The position numbers and the translations under genes are program-made. A stretch of 64,000 nt of DNA, from NCBI GenBank assembly GCA_001600615.1, contig BCKK01000003.1, forward strand, positions 1,004,500 through 1,068,499, given 5' to 3'. Positions within the stretch are counted from its first letter, which is position 1; the number at the start of each line of letters is the position of its first letter. Under the pieces are notes generated by a model. The model worked only from the letters and a program-made list of their open reading frames with translations. It made no database searches and was not told where the DNA came from. Shown here piece after piece: positions 42,728-55,000 of this stretch. This DNA is from Dioszegia crocea. Lineage: Eukaryota > Basidiomycota > Tremellomycetes > Tremellales > Bulleribasidiaceae.

Positions 42728-44059
42728 CTATGATGACGATGTCACTGGTGATGTCGAAGGCAAGGCTCGAAGACCCCACTGTACCGGATCCCACTCTTCC
42801 AAAGATGACAAGACCTGCGCCGATCCGTAGTCCTCATCAGGAGCGAGCGCCCGCAAATTTTCATCGGGTATCCAAATTACTGGCGGTGTCAACTCATGAC
42901 TCCCGACAGGGCTGTGACCAGATCTGGACTCACCGTTCATACCTGCCGCCACACCAGATTTGACACCCTTTTCTAGTCAGCCATGACTGCAGAGACATCA
43001 ATAGGTCTGATGAGTCACTCACCGGTATAGCATCCTCAAAGACCACACCTTTCCGCCTTTCTTCCCGCTGCGCATCGGTACATTCGTCCGCAGTTCCCAC
43101 GTCTCGTCCTGGTACGTCAGCCGAGCGGGGACCCTGTTTCGGAGTTCGAGTCAAGACGTACCGAGAGTTTGCGCCGCCGCAAGGAAGATATCTGGGAATG
43201 GTTTGCCCCTGCCTGGTTTGACGGATGGTGAGTTTGCAGTAACGATGCTATCGGCTGGAAAGAGTGAGAAGATATCTTGCAGATGACCCTGCGATATCAG
43301 TCCCGATGGATACCGCATGACCAGAGGTTGGTCACTCACAGTCTTGAATAAGAAGTTTTCGTATGTTGACCCAGTAGCTAAAGCGATAGGGACGCCAGCG
43401 GCATGCTACATCTGTTCAGCGCATTCCTCATCTTGTCTGAAGATCGAGGGGTCTGAAGCTCACCAGACCTTTGACTAGGTGCGCCGCGCCAGGCATAAGC
43501 GGCACCTTCTTGAACAGCTCTTCTTGCATGACATTCCGCTCAGCCAAATAATCGTCCACCGACATATGTTCGAGCACGTCAGGGTAGTGCGACAGGATGT
43601 ACTCTCCAGCCTGACGTTGGACTTATGATCTTAGCTTCTTTCGAGCTGGAAAGATGACCGTAAGATGGCGCACCTTTTCCCATTACGCCAGACTTGATCT
43701 CCCAAGTAAGAGTATGTCCATAACGGCCCAAGATGATATCTGACAGAGGACCCGGTCAGACGGAGCTCATTGCCAGATTGAAGGGGTTCTCACTGGTGAC
43801 ATCGGTATAGATTCGCTGGGTACGTCAGTAGCTGTCCAGTATATCAGCACTCACTTCAGATTCTCTGCATGAAGAGTAATCAGTGTTGGCACCTGGCTGC
43901 ACGAGGCTGGATTTCGGGTGCGAGCTTACACTTCATGGTCAGCAAAAGTCAGTCTTACACGCGTGTCTCCGCCGCGAACGCACTTAACAATCCATCCATG
44001 TCAAAAATAGCATATTCGACTGCTGGGAAGGCAGTTGCACCGTCGATCTTGGATGTCAT
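42728..44059 (-). CDS. HAD-family phosphatase, GS1/HDHD1 (pseudouridine-5'-phosphatase) type
   Basis: Soluble haloacid-dehalogenase hydrolase, likely acting on a small sugar or nucleoside monophosphate. Exons: 43984-44059, a microexon at about 43855-43862, 43794-43815, 43674-43739, 43464-43621, 43340-43405, 43162-43288, 43023-43108, 42934-42967 and 42728-42879, giving 264 aa. Motif I is YAIFDMDGLL; then SERIYTDVTN, LTWEIKSGVMGK, motif II VPIALATGS, motif III region VKPGRGKPFPDIFLAAA and motif IV GVVFEDAIPGVKSGVAAGMN. Two introns need AAG acceptors. The microexon boundary is uncertain: an 8-nt (with 43984) or 10-nt (with a donor 5 nt earlier) version both keep frame. The residue usually Asp in 'LLxDSE' is not conserved in either version. 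Confidence 0.8.
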
Positions 44060-44298
44060 AGCGTATATCTGTAGATCCGAGTGTGATACAACAGCGAAGG
44101 CATGGACTGCAACGGGCAAGCCTGCTGGGCCTCATGGAGGCCTAGGCGAAGGAGAGTGAGCGTTCTTAAATATGCCCCCCACCTTTCACCCAATGATCTC
44201 ATCCGACCTCCAAGCACCATTCTACAACTCTCCTCCTATACTTCAATACTAGATTCCCTTCCAACCATCTGCTCTACCCGCGGAAAACACGCGCCATA
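44060..44298. promoter_or_regulatory. Divergent promoter, HAD phosphatase / DUF3844 protein
   Basis: A 239-bp gap between divergent start codons; C/T-rich toward the DUF3844 gene. Confidence 0.35.
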
Positions 44299-45839
44299 AT
44301 GCGCTTCACACCACTAGCCAATTTTCTCCTCCCCTTCACCATCTCACTCGCCGCCCAAGCTCGCTCACACCATTCCCATTCCGAGCAAATTCAAGTCTAC
44401 CTCCATCCCTCACCTTCATCGCCCCATGCTGCGGCCCCGACGCTGAGTGCCGATCAGGCCAAAGCCGTATTGGCACATCATCTAGGCGAGCACATTGGTG
44501 ATTTTGAGGAGATACCGGCAGATGAGGGCTTGTGGGGCCATCTAGTGGGTATGTGGGGTACGCAAGGTGTGAAGGGCGCTAGGGTCGTCATTGTGGATGG
44601 AGGAGCTTCATCTCAGGGTATGTCTTCGTGTGGTAATTCAATCGAGTGATTGGGCCAATTGCTGAACATCTGTAGCCGTCTTGCCGTCAAGTCTGCGAAA
44701 TGAGCCATCGTTTTATCTACAAAACAATGACGATTCCGAATCGCTTTTCGCACCATACTTCGAACGTGCCCAATCATTCTTCAGCGAGATAATGGCAAAG
44801 ATGCCCGACTATGTCAAAGATTTCGTCGACGGATTGGAGATGACTGGAACAAGTAAGTCTTTGATGTCTTTGCCACTCAGTCTCGACACTCGACCCAACA
44901 ATCCTTTGAACATCCTGCCTGAGCCCTTCAAGCTTTGGGGTGACATTTGGCGATCAGTCCCCAATACCCTGTCTTCTAGGAGCTGATCGTCCCTCCCTGC
45001 ACCTTACATGCGGTGCTTTACCAGGCCGACTCGACTGCTATCATGTCGATCTCCATTTTTCAAAAGCACGTGCTGACCAAAAACCAGAAGCTGCAGCAGC
45101 ACTGCACCAGGAGCTATCCGCTCTGATCGCCATGTCCGAGCAGGAGCTTATCCCCTTCTTGGCCAACCTGCGGACGAGCACGTGGGAAGCTGTGAGAGTC
45201 AGCGGGCTTGTCAACGTTAAGGAGGGGAGCGATGAATGGGAGGAAGGGACAAAGAGCGTCAAAGCTGGCCTCCAGGCGGTAAGTTTGCATTGCGCAATCT
45301 CGAACAGCTGAAGTGCACACAAAGCCTTCACCAGTGTGAGCAATAGCTGATCATTTCTCAGATGACCCAGCCCGACTCTCCACCTCTTATGCTCGTCATC
45401 ATGCCCGCCCAGGCGCACTATCACGCCAAGCGCTCGCCTGCAACTTCTCCTATGGTCGAATCGCGCGGATTTAACGACTCGACGCCCATTTGCTACTCAT
45501 CCAAGTCGAAATGCTCAGACGGAACCGCCTGCTCGGACCGGGGATCATGCTCTCTCTTATCCAAGATTGGCGATAAGGAGTGCTGGGGATGTCGATGTAA
45601 CTCGGGCTTTGCTGGTTCAGAGTGCCAGAAGACGGATTACACTGTGTAAGCTGATCACTGCATGAGACCTGTCAAACGGGGATAAGCTGACCCATCGCAG
45701 CCCTTTCGTCATCCTCGTTTTCTCGGCGGTAACGCTTATTGCCCTCGTCATGGGCAGTATCGCCCTGCTGTGGACGGTAGGGGAGACCAAGCTACCTAGT
45801 ACCTTGACATTAGCAGTGGGTCACGCCAAACGGGACTAG
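44299..45839 (+). CDS. DUF3844-domain type I ER membrane protein
   Basis: Fungal protein with a signal peptide (MRFTPLANFLLPFTISLAAQ), a luminal region, an EGF-like Cys-rich DUF3844 domain and one C-terminal TM. Exons are 44299-44617, 44676-44852, 44980-45278, 45362-45645 and 45701-45839, giving 405 aa. The Cys-rich part reads CYSSKSKCSDGTACSDRGSC, then CWGCRCNSGFAGSECQ; the TM is PFVILVFSAVTLIALVMGSI followed by GETKLPS. The 44853-44979 intron (127 nt) is longer than usual, and an unrecognised short exon inside it is possible. Role in the ER unknown. Confidence 0.8.
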
Positions 45840-46237
45840 GTATGCGTGCTGGATTCTGCCATGTTATACGTGTTGCTAGATGTTCTGTCTTCAAGCTCAT
45901 CGTCGCCGGCCCGTTCTGAGTCTTCGACTTGCTTGTCTGGTCATGATGGTATCCAATACCTCCTACAGCTGCAATCGTCATGGAAGAAGACGAGACCCAG
46001 TTATACACCTACAGATCCCGTCCGAGATCTCGTCCGGAGCACGGAGAGTGAGCGGCAGTTGTGCCGGTAATTACCGCGGATACCCATTTTGTGCCGAAGG
46101 TATAAATGAGGTGTGGTTGTCCTCCTGCTTCTCGCCCCTCTCCTTCAACGGTTTAACCTAGGAGCATCCCTGCATAGTCCCAGGCAAGATCTATCAGCAC
46201 AAGAAGGAGTCAATCCATCAATTACAACACTTCCAGA
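45840..46237 (+). promoter_or_regulatory. Upstream region of dihydroxyacetone kinase with TATA box
   Basis: A 398-bp gap. TATAAAT at 46101-46107 lies 137 bp upstream of the kinase ATG, a good TATA candidate for a carbon-source-regulated gene. No coding frame. Confidence 0.45.
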
Positions 46238-48437
46238 ATGTCAGCGCGTACGTCTTGCCCGCTTCTTCGGCCCGTTTTGGAGTTGCTTCGCTTACTACAA
46301 CAGACAAGCACGTCCTCAATACCCCTGCGACCCTTGTAGTCGACTCACTCAAGGGCCTCGTCGCGCTCAACCCGAACGTGAAGCTTGATGAAGCTCAACG
46401 AGGTATGTCCAACTTCCTTCGAACCGGCCTCACAGTTTCATCCAGCTGACGCTTGGCAGTGATCTACCGGACTGGGGCCGACTCACGGGTCACCCTGCTC
46501 TCCGGCGGTGGGTCGGGACACGAGCCCGCCCATGCTGGCTTTGTCGGTGCGGGTCTACTCGACGCCGCCATCTGTGGCAACATCTTCGCTTCACCCAATG
46601 TCGCCCAGATCAGGCGGGGTATCGACCTCGTCACTGGCGCCAGAGGCAGCTTGATTGTGGTCATGAACTACACTGGAGATGCGCTGCACTTCGGTCTGGC
46701 AGCGGAGCAGACTCGAGCGGGCGGTAAGGGGGACGTACGGGTTGTCATGGTCGGCGACGATGTCGCTGTCGGCAAGAAGCAGGGGAGCATTGTCGGGAGG
46801 CGGTAAGTCTTTCAGTTCCTGTTCTGATGGTTGGTCAGCAAGCTGATGTTAAAGTGGTCTTGCCGGGACTGTGCTCGTCTATAAGCTTGCCTCTGCTTTA
46901 TCAGATGAGGGATCCGACCTGGACGCATGTGAGAAGATCGCCAGGTACGCTTGCACCAGGCTCGGTACGCTCGGTATCGGACTTGACCACTGCCACGTAG
47001 GTCCAACCTCGAGATGTCCGCTGTATTGAAAGATGATCTGGGCTGACTTTCAGGTACCCGGTACCCGATCTGGGGAGTCCCACCTGGGGGAGAACGAATT
47101 CGAGCTCGGGATGGGTATCCACAACGAGCCTGGAACGTCCAAGCACACCCTACCCAGCACCGCCGAGCTGGTCGATCAGATGCTGAGCAAGATTGTCGAT
47201 ACCTCCGACTCGGACCGCTCGTTTGTTCCTTTCAAGAACGACGGGTCTGACGAGGTTGTCTTGATGGTGAACGGTCTGGGAGCTGTGTCAGAGTTGGAGA
47301 TGGGCGGTATTGTCAACGAGGGTATGTCCTTATCTACGTCCTTGTTCACATTGAAGATCTTACTGATGAAGCAGCCAACAAGTGGCTTGGTGGCAAGAAG
47401 ATCAAAGTCCGCCGAATCCTTTCTGGAGCATTCATGACTTCCCTGAGCATGCCAGGATTCTCCCTCACCCTCCTCCTCTTGCCCCGGGATGGCGACTCGG
47501 AGGGCTACTCGTCCAAGCAGATTCTGTCGCTCCTCGACGCACCCGCCAGCGCGCCAGGATGGAAGTTCTACGCTGCTGCCGAGCCCGGACAGCTTTCAGC
47601 TGAGAAAGAGCAGGCGGTGGAGACCAAGGCGACCAAGGAGGTGGATCTTGCTCGTATGTCAAGCACTTCCATTCCGTGAGGGCATGCAAGCTGACCAAGA
47701 CAGCTACCGACTCGAACGAGTTCCTCGCTGCCATTACTCGCGCATGTCACGCGCTCATCGAGGCTGAACCCGAGCTCACGAAGCAAGACCAGATTGCAGG
47801 TGACGGTGATGCTGGTTTGACTCTTGAGGCCGGGGCGAAGGGTATCCTCAAAGCCATAAAGGAGGGCAAGATCAAGGGCCAGAATGTCATTGAGGACATT
47901 CACGTCATTGCCGAGGTTGTCGAGGAGGACATGGGCGGTACTTCTGGCGCTCTCTACTCGTAAGTCATTCCCCCCCGGATTTCACCTAAAATCGGCTAAT
48001 TGAGCAGTATCTTCTTCGCTGGCCTTGGGCGATCGTTGAGGGAAGCCGCAACATCTGGCGCCAAGTCTACCACTCCGGAAGTATGGGCTAAAGCAGCATC
48101 AGACGCTCAAGACACATTATACAAGTGTAAGTGATCTCTATCTGTAGTCGACAAAAGAGCAGGGGCTGATCGTACCACAGACACTCGTGCCCGACCCCCA
48201 TCCCGAACCCTTGTCGACCCCCTCGACGCATTCACCGCCTCCCTTCCATCCAAGGGCCTCTCTGCGTCAGCCGACGATGCCTACGCCGCCGCTGAGAAGA
48301 CCAAAGAGCTCGTTGCTAAGGCCGGACGAGGCGCGTACGTCAACCAGGAAGACCTCAAGAAGCGAGAGGTACCTGATCCAGGAGCGTGGGGTGTGTGGAG
48401 GATCTTGGATGGCTTGCGGGGTTACCAAGCAAAGTAG
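46238..48437 (+). CDS. DAK1: Dihydroxyacetone kinase (ATP-dependent)
   Basis: Phosphorylates dihydroxyacetone to DHAP in glycerol and methylglyoxal/DHA metabolism; cytosolic. Nine exons: 46238-46247, 46304-46402, 46460-46802, 46855-46996, 47054-47321, 47375-47653, 47704-47959, 48008-48126 and 48181-48437, giving 590 aa. The DhaK domain has [37 protein letters not shown], and GLDHCHVPGTRSG with the His that forms the hemiaminal with substrate; then [14 protein letters not shown]. The DhaL domain has [20 protein letters not shown] and [20 protein letters not shown]. The ADP-binding acidic residues are present. One intron (46803-46854) uses an AAG acceptor. Confidence 0.95.
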
Positions 48438-49069
48438 GGTAGATGATTTTGGGAGGTGTCCTTTTCCCGGATCTTGATGCAGAATTTTATCACTTGACTC
48501 CTATTCCAGTCTGTTAGCTCTTCGTACCTGTTTACGCAAATGTTGAGCGGCCATGCTTTCATATCTACAACGTGACTGATTATATACAACGCTAATTCTC
48601 AACTCCGATGATGCTGTCCCAAAAGATGTTTATACTGCCTCGTTAGCGACATAGAGACCGCTTTAGTCGATTGATCAACTTACTATACAGATTCGAATTG
48701 TCAGGTAGCAGAGGACTCGCACAGCGAGCCGTCCAAGTGAAACATGAAGGCGTCGACACGCCACAACAAGGCGATGAAAGGGCCGGGCATGAACGCGCAG
48801 CATACAGGTGCCATGAATAGCGGCAAAACGCATGGCGGTGGAAAGAGTGGTGACAAAAGAGGGATTTCGTGGAGATTGTGTATTCACAACGATGAAGAGT
48901 TGAGACAATCGATGCAGAGTTGAGACAATCGATGCGAGGCCTGGGACGTTAGCCATGACTTGGCTAGGAACCGAGATACTCACGCCCATTGTGAGGTCGA
49001 CAGACTGAGGTGGACAAGCGGGTATCGGAGAAAGGGGAATGTGGTTCGTGGGAGTGGCGAGATGATTCT
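48438..49069. other. Convergent intergenic region, 632 bp
   Basis: 3' flanks of the kinase and the giant coiled-coil gene. It contains a perfect 2 x 20-bp tandem duplication (48896-48935). Short frames are present on both strands (59 aa at 48744-48923 +; a minus-strand frame with a GTGAGT after MG near 48987), but no family match, so I do not call a gene. Confidence 0.45.
48896..48935 (+). repeat. Perfect 20-bp tandem duplication
   Basis: Two adjacent identical copies of a 20-bp unit beginning AGAGTTGAGAC (48896-48915 and 48916-48935). Confidence 0.9.
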
Positions 49070-52000
49070 TTATGCTTGACTTATAGCCATCGCTAGGACA
49101 TCAGCTGTCATTCGAGCGGAGTGGGCAGGGATGCGCCACTTACCATGGGAACTAGGGCCAGCCATTGCACCTTGGTTCATACCACCGCTAGAGCCGGTGA
49201 GGGGTGTGGGAGGGACGGCAGGGGCAGAAGTAGGGTAGTCTGGAAGGATAAGCTGAATTCTCTTCTCATCTGACCGTCTGGACTACTCACCCGGGAATCT
49301 GGAACTTAAGAACGCATCAACCTTCTCCAGATTATCCTTGAGCATATTATTCTCCTGTTCCAACTTCAAGGCAGCGCCGAGTAACGCTTCCTCCTCCTCT
49401 CTGGCTTTTCGTAATTCCGCCTCCATTCCCTTGAACTTAACCACCACTTCCGTCATCCATGCATCTGGCTCACATGCCATTTCTGGATCCACCTCATCAT
49501 CATCCGCCATTGCCACATCTGGGAATAGCTCCGAGCAAAGTTTCACAGCTGTGAACCGGCGATGAGCCCTAAGGCGTAACTCTCTGACCTCCCCCTCAAG
49601 AGCATCTCTGGCCGTGTCTAGCTCTTCCGCCCAAATGCTGAGTCGAAGCATCTCTGTCTCAGACTCGTCCGATAGGAAGCGTTGGCCAACAGTCGCCACA
49701 TGAGCATCGTTCACCGCCGTCTCCAGCTCAGATCGCAGCCGGGCAATCTGGTCTTGGAGGGTATCGATGTTGATCTCTCGACCCAGCTCCTTCAGAGCCC
49801 AATCGTCCAGATCCTGTTTCTGCTTGATCACAGTGGCATTCGCCGCCGATAGCTCCGCCGCCAGCCGCTCACTCTCCGCCCCTGACCTCTCCATCTGGGA
49901 CCTCAGCGCTGCCAAGTCCCGCGATAGTCCCGCTGACTTCTCCTCCGCCACGGCAAGCTCCCGCTTGAGAGTCTCAATACTGCTCCGTTGAGCTGCATCG
50001 ATCGGTCTCGCCTTTAGAGTGTGTTGATGGGCTAGATCGATTCTGACCTGCAGTCCAGCGCTGTCGGTGTTGAGTTTATCGATCGAAGACTGCTTCTGTG
50101 CTAATTCGGCTGTCTTAGCGTCGAGAGCACTCTGGGCGGCCGCGATTTCCTGCTCAGAGTTCCGGCGCAAGTCGGTGATATCTGCCGATAGCTTGGAAAT
50201 CGTCTCCTCGAGCTTCACGGCCCCGTCCCTGGCCGTTCCCGCCGCTTCCTTCTCTTCGCCGAGCTCAGTGGACAGCTTGTCGACCAAGCTTTGCTTTCCG
50301 TCCAGCTCCATCCGAAGGGCGTCGATTGTAGAATTCTGGGCCGAGATGGAGGATTCAGCAGATTTGACTTCCTCCTTGAAGCCAGCGATCTGACCCGACA
50401 GAGTTGTCTTTGCGACCGACAAGTCGTCGACCTGCTTTTGCGCGGCGTGTGCTCGCGCACAAGCACGGACCAGATCCTGCCGTAGCCGATCGACCGTGAT
50501 TTGGGGTGTGTGCGTTTTGAGCGTTTCGAGATGCTGCGAAGTCTCCGCCTTAGCCGCTGCCAGCTTCTTCTCCAGCCTGGCCAAATGATCGGCCAGATTC
50601 TGGCGCACAACTCTCACTCTATCCGCCTCCTTTTGCGCAGCCTCCATGTCCGCCGTCGCCTTCTTTAGATCTTTCGATAACGCCGAGATCTTCTCCTCCT
50701 TTCCAGCTAATGATAACGCATTCGCTTCGAGTGCCTTGCTCTGCTCGGCGATGGTCGCTTCCGCCTTGGCCAGTGCCTCCCCTAGCCTTGCCAGATCGTC
50801 CAGAGTAGATTGACGCTTCTTCTGCGCCTCCCCAGCTTGCTTCTGTGCCTTCTGCGCCTCCTCCACCTCAGTTTCGAGCTTTGTGATAAGCAACCGTTTC
50901 TCGGTTATGATGCCCATGTGGGTCTCGATAACGATTCTCTGAGTTGAATTGGCCGTTGACAGGGTTTGGATCTTTTCTCGCAGTTCATCCACTGTGCTGG
51001 AATGTTCGCGCACCAGTTTCTCCACCCCCTCTCGATGAGACTCTGCTGCCGCAAGTCCCGCCGCTTTCGCCTCGTCCAGCTCTGTCTTCAGCTTCCGCGC
51101 CTCCGTCTGCGACTTCGACAACTCCTGATCCCGCTTAATGCCCTCGGTCAAAGACGCCGCCGCTCTCGCCATAGACGCCTGAAGGCTTGTGTGGACAAGT
51201 GCGAGCTCGCCATTCCGAGTCTGCACCAAGCCGTTCAGGTCCCGGACCTGTTTGGTCAAGGATCTGAGATCGGCTCGTGCTGTGTTCAGCTGCGCCTGGT
51301 ACTGCGGCGCCGCCTTGATCTCGGCTTCCCGAGTCTTCACGAGCTCGGTAAGGTCCCGGACCTGTGTGACCAATGATTTGACTTCGCTTCGCGCGGCGTC
51401 TCGTTGCGTCTGGTACTGCCGGGCAGTGGCGAGGTCTGTTTGCAGTTGTGTGATGTCTGGTCGAAGTTTGGATGTCTCGGCAAGGTGTGATTCGACGGTC
51501 TGCTCCTGCGCAGTTGCAGCCGATTTCTTCTCGAGCTTGACGGCTTCCGCAACTAGGGTTTCCTTCTCAGCACGCAGCGCGTCTCGCTCGACCGTGGCCT
51601 GGCTCGCAATCACGGCCTCGGCCTCGAGTCGAGTGACAGTCGCATTCAGGGTAGTGATGAGACCCTGCAGCGGTGTTTGCTCGGCGACGTATGTACCGAC
51701 CGTTCTTTCGTGTGTAGCAAGTAATGCTTGGACTCTCGCCAATTCCTCAGCCACCCGCTTGACCTCCGCATCGAGACTGTCCGCCCTTTTCCGATCCTCT
51801 GCACTCTTCTCGGCGAGATGTTGGTTCAGGGCAGTGAGCCTAATCGCCTCCGCTTTCGCTTCCTTCGCCGTTGTCTCCGCTTTCTCTTTCGCCTCTTTCG
51901 CTGTCGTCTCCGCCTTTTCAGCCCGAAGACGTGCCTGATGCGCACGTCTGACATCGGCATCGAGACCGTCCGACCGTTTCCGATCCTCCGCACTCTTCTC

Positions 52001-55000
52001 TGCCAAGCTCTGGTTCAGGATAGTGAGCATGCTCGCCTCCGCTTGCGCGTCCTTCGCCGTTGTCTCCGCTTTCGCTTTCGCCTCTTCCGCTGTTGTCTCC
52101 GCCTTTCCAGCCTGGAGACGTGTCGATTCCAGTTCCCGACCTCGAGCAGAGTCCCACTTGCGCTCCTGCTCCTGGATACTGCCAGTAAGAGAGACAAGCT
52201 TCTGTAGCAGTTCGTTACGCTCCGTCTTGTGATTGGCGACCGCAGTACCGAGTTCCGTTTGAACTCGAGCGACGTCAGACTCAAGGGATGTGACGAGAGC
52301 CTGCTGCTGCTGGAGCTCTCGGGCGCGAGCTTGGATGGTTCGCTCGTGGGTTCGATTGGTAGCATTCGCAGCTTCCAACTCCGCGGTCGACTTCGTCAAC
52401 TTGGCTTTCAGATCTGTAATCTGGTCGCCGAGCTGATTAGCCCGCTGGCTCGCCGCAGCCACTTGGCGGGATTGAAGATCCGTAAGACGAGTGACGTCCG
52501 ATCTGAGTGATCCGACGAGGGTTTGAGCCGTCGACAGATCGGACCGAGCGGCTTCAAGTTCTCTGGCGTGCGCTGCGGATGTGGTCTCGATATCCCTCAA
52601 CGTCGCCTTCTTATCCTCCAGCATGCGCTCAACTTCGGCGCTCTTAGCATCAAGTGACGTCCGTGCTGCCTTGACGTCGACCTCCAATTTAGAGTAATCG
52701 GACGCCGACTTCTTCAGCTTCTTATCGGCAGCCTCGGCAGCCGACATGAGCTCAGCGATCCGTTCCTTCGCCTCCGTCGCCTCCCCCTCGAGCTCCCGGA
52801 TTCGAGCCTCGAGAGAAGTGACATTGTCGATCAACGCATGGCGTGTGCCGTTCAGCCAGGTGACTTGCGCTTCGAGCTGTTCCTGCGAGGGTTGCTTTTG
52901 GGCTCGCTGTGGCGCACGAGCGTCGACGATCTGCGGTCGAGCTTCTTCTGCGTCCGTCACCTCCCCTTCCTCCCTTTCTTCACTTCCCTCACTCTCCTCC
53001 ACACCCTCCAGCATTCCCTCGCGTTCAAGCTTCAAGATGGATAGCTCGGCGCTGATAATTTCCGCCGCTCCCCTCATCCCGACGATGATGGAGTTCAACC
53101 TGACAACCTCATCCTTCAGCCTGCCCGCCTCCAGCTCGTATTCGTCCGCCTTTTGTGCCGCAGCGGGTAGTAAGGTCCGGAGATTCGCAAGCTCTCTGTC
53201 CTGATTTTCGACTTTTTCAGATAGCGCATACATTTCGTCCGCGCTTTCCGCCCGTTTCTCGTCCACGGCCGCATTGTAATTTTGGGCGGCAGAATCGATT
53301 TCCGATTGGAGACGGGTTATTTCCGATGTGGATGTGTCGATCGTGATCTGCTTTTGGGCAAGCTCGGCTCGGAGGCTATCGATAGCCGCTCGGTCAGCCG
53401 ACTCCGCGGTGTTCTGGGATGCAAGATTGTTGAGTTTAGATCTGAGGTCCGCAATGTCCGTCCGAGCAGTCTCCAGCGACATGATAAGAGCGTTGCGATC
53501 TGCCTCAAGATTGGCAGCCGCGTCCACCTTGGTTTGAAGACTGTTGCGTTCCGCCTGCAGCTCGCTGATCTTGGCCTGCTGAGTAGATAACTTGGCAGCC
53601 TGAGCTTCAATGTCTACTTGCTGCTGGATCAGCATTTGCCTCCTACTAGATAGGCTCTGGTTGAGCCAACTCACAGATTGCGCATACAGCACTGCATCCG
53701 ATCCCGGTACATCCCTCTCCCGTTTCAATGAAGACATGTCGAGGCTCTCCCTCAGCTTCTCCAACTCAGTCTCAAGCTTTTTGATTTGACTGTTGGCTTC
53801 GTCTCGCCCGCCCCGCATCCCGTCCCGCTCCGCCCTGTACCGACTACCATTCGACCGAGCCTCCTTGAGCTTCGCCTCGAGCTCCTTCACCTTACGCGCC
53901 GATTCCTCGCTGGGGGGCTCAGAATAGAGCATGTTGTCCTCCAGCTCCTGGACCTTGTCCGAAAGCGAGCCCTTTTCGAGGGTGAGCCGTTTATTTAAGG
54001 AAGCGTAAGTGTCCCGCTCGTCCCGGAGCTGTACGAGTTCCGTCTCCATCCTCTGTGACTTGGAGGTGTGCTCCTCCAAAGCCTGGCGGTATCCAGCCCT
54101 GACGACTTCGGCCGCAGATACATCCTGTAGGTGTGTGATCTCCAATCTGACTTTAGCGGCCGTGGCGGCACCAGAAAGTGTACCGAGTCGAGCGATCTCG
54201 CGATCTTTCTCGGCAATTTGCTTTTTGAGGGCTAGAAGGGGCTCCGATCCGCTCGATGTCGATGGGGTCGAGCGCTTCTTTGACGATGACGCTTGCTTTT
54301 GAAGCTGTGAAAAAGTGGGTGGGAACATTACGAAACCATCTGGGTCTCGTCAGCTGTCTACCGGTCAGAAAATAGGGGAGAGACATACCGTCCCATGTCG
54401 AAGAGGCCATCTCCGAATCATCTGCCTCCACACCCTCAACCGCCTTTGGTTCAGCAACAATTGGATCCTCCGCAGAGTTCTGAGGGGTCGAGGTTCCGTG
54501 TGTCAAAGTGGGGGTTGCAGATAGACGCGACTCAAGCTCGGTGATCCTCGCCAGATCCTTCTGTCCCCCTTCGTACAGATCATCATACTGTGAGGCGAGT
54601 GTAGAATTCTCCGACTTGAGCTGGCTATTCTCCTGCTTCAATGCCGGCACCTCGCTCGCAATGGTCTGACTAGCCGCCAACTGTTTGGACAGGTCGTCTT
54701 TGGCGGATGTGAGGTTTTCGACCTTTTGCTGCGCCGCAGCTAAGACTTCGGCTTCCTCCGCCCGCTTGACTTTAAGCCCGTTAAGGAGATCGTTGGTCTC
54801 GGTTTCAAGTTCGGAGACCGTGGTACGAGCCTCCTTCAGCTCTGACCTCGCCGTCGACAGCTGCTGCAGGTAGCCATCTCGCTCCTCTTCTAGCGCTCGA
54901 TTGGCCTCAGTTAATCGCTGCGACTCGGCCGTTGCAGCATTTAGCCGGCCGACGAGGTTGGTGTTTTCGAGTGTCGTTCGGCGGTTGGTCTCGGCGATCT

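Noticed and set aside
42728..44059. HAD gene as a frameshifted pseudogene
   Set aside because: An apparent frame break after MGK resolves if an AAG acceptor is used, giving VQRQAGEYIL in frame; the rest is conserved.
44881..44909. Acceptor at 44880 (CTCAG) for exon 3 of the DUF3844 gene
   Set aside because: It keeps phase but runs into a TGA within nine codons; the acceptor at 44979 joins to the long open frame instead.
48744..48923. Basic 59-aa frame beginning MKASTRHNKAMK downstream of the dihydroxyacetone kinase
   Set aside because: No recognised family, overlaps the 20-bp tandem duplication and lies in a 3' flank; could not be supported as a gene.
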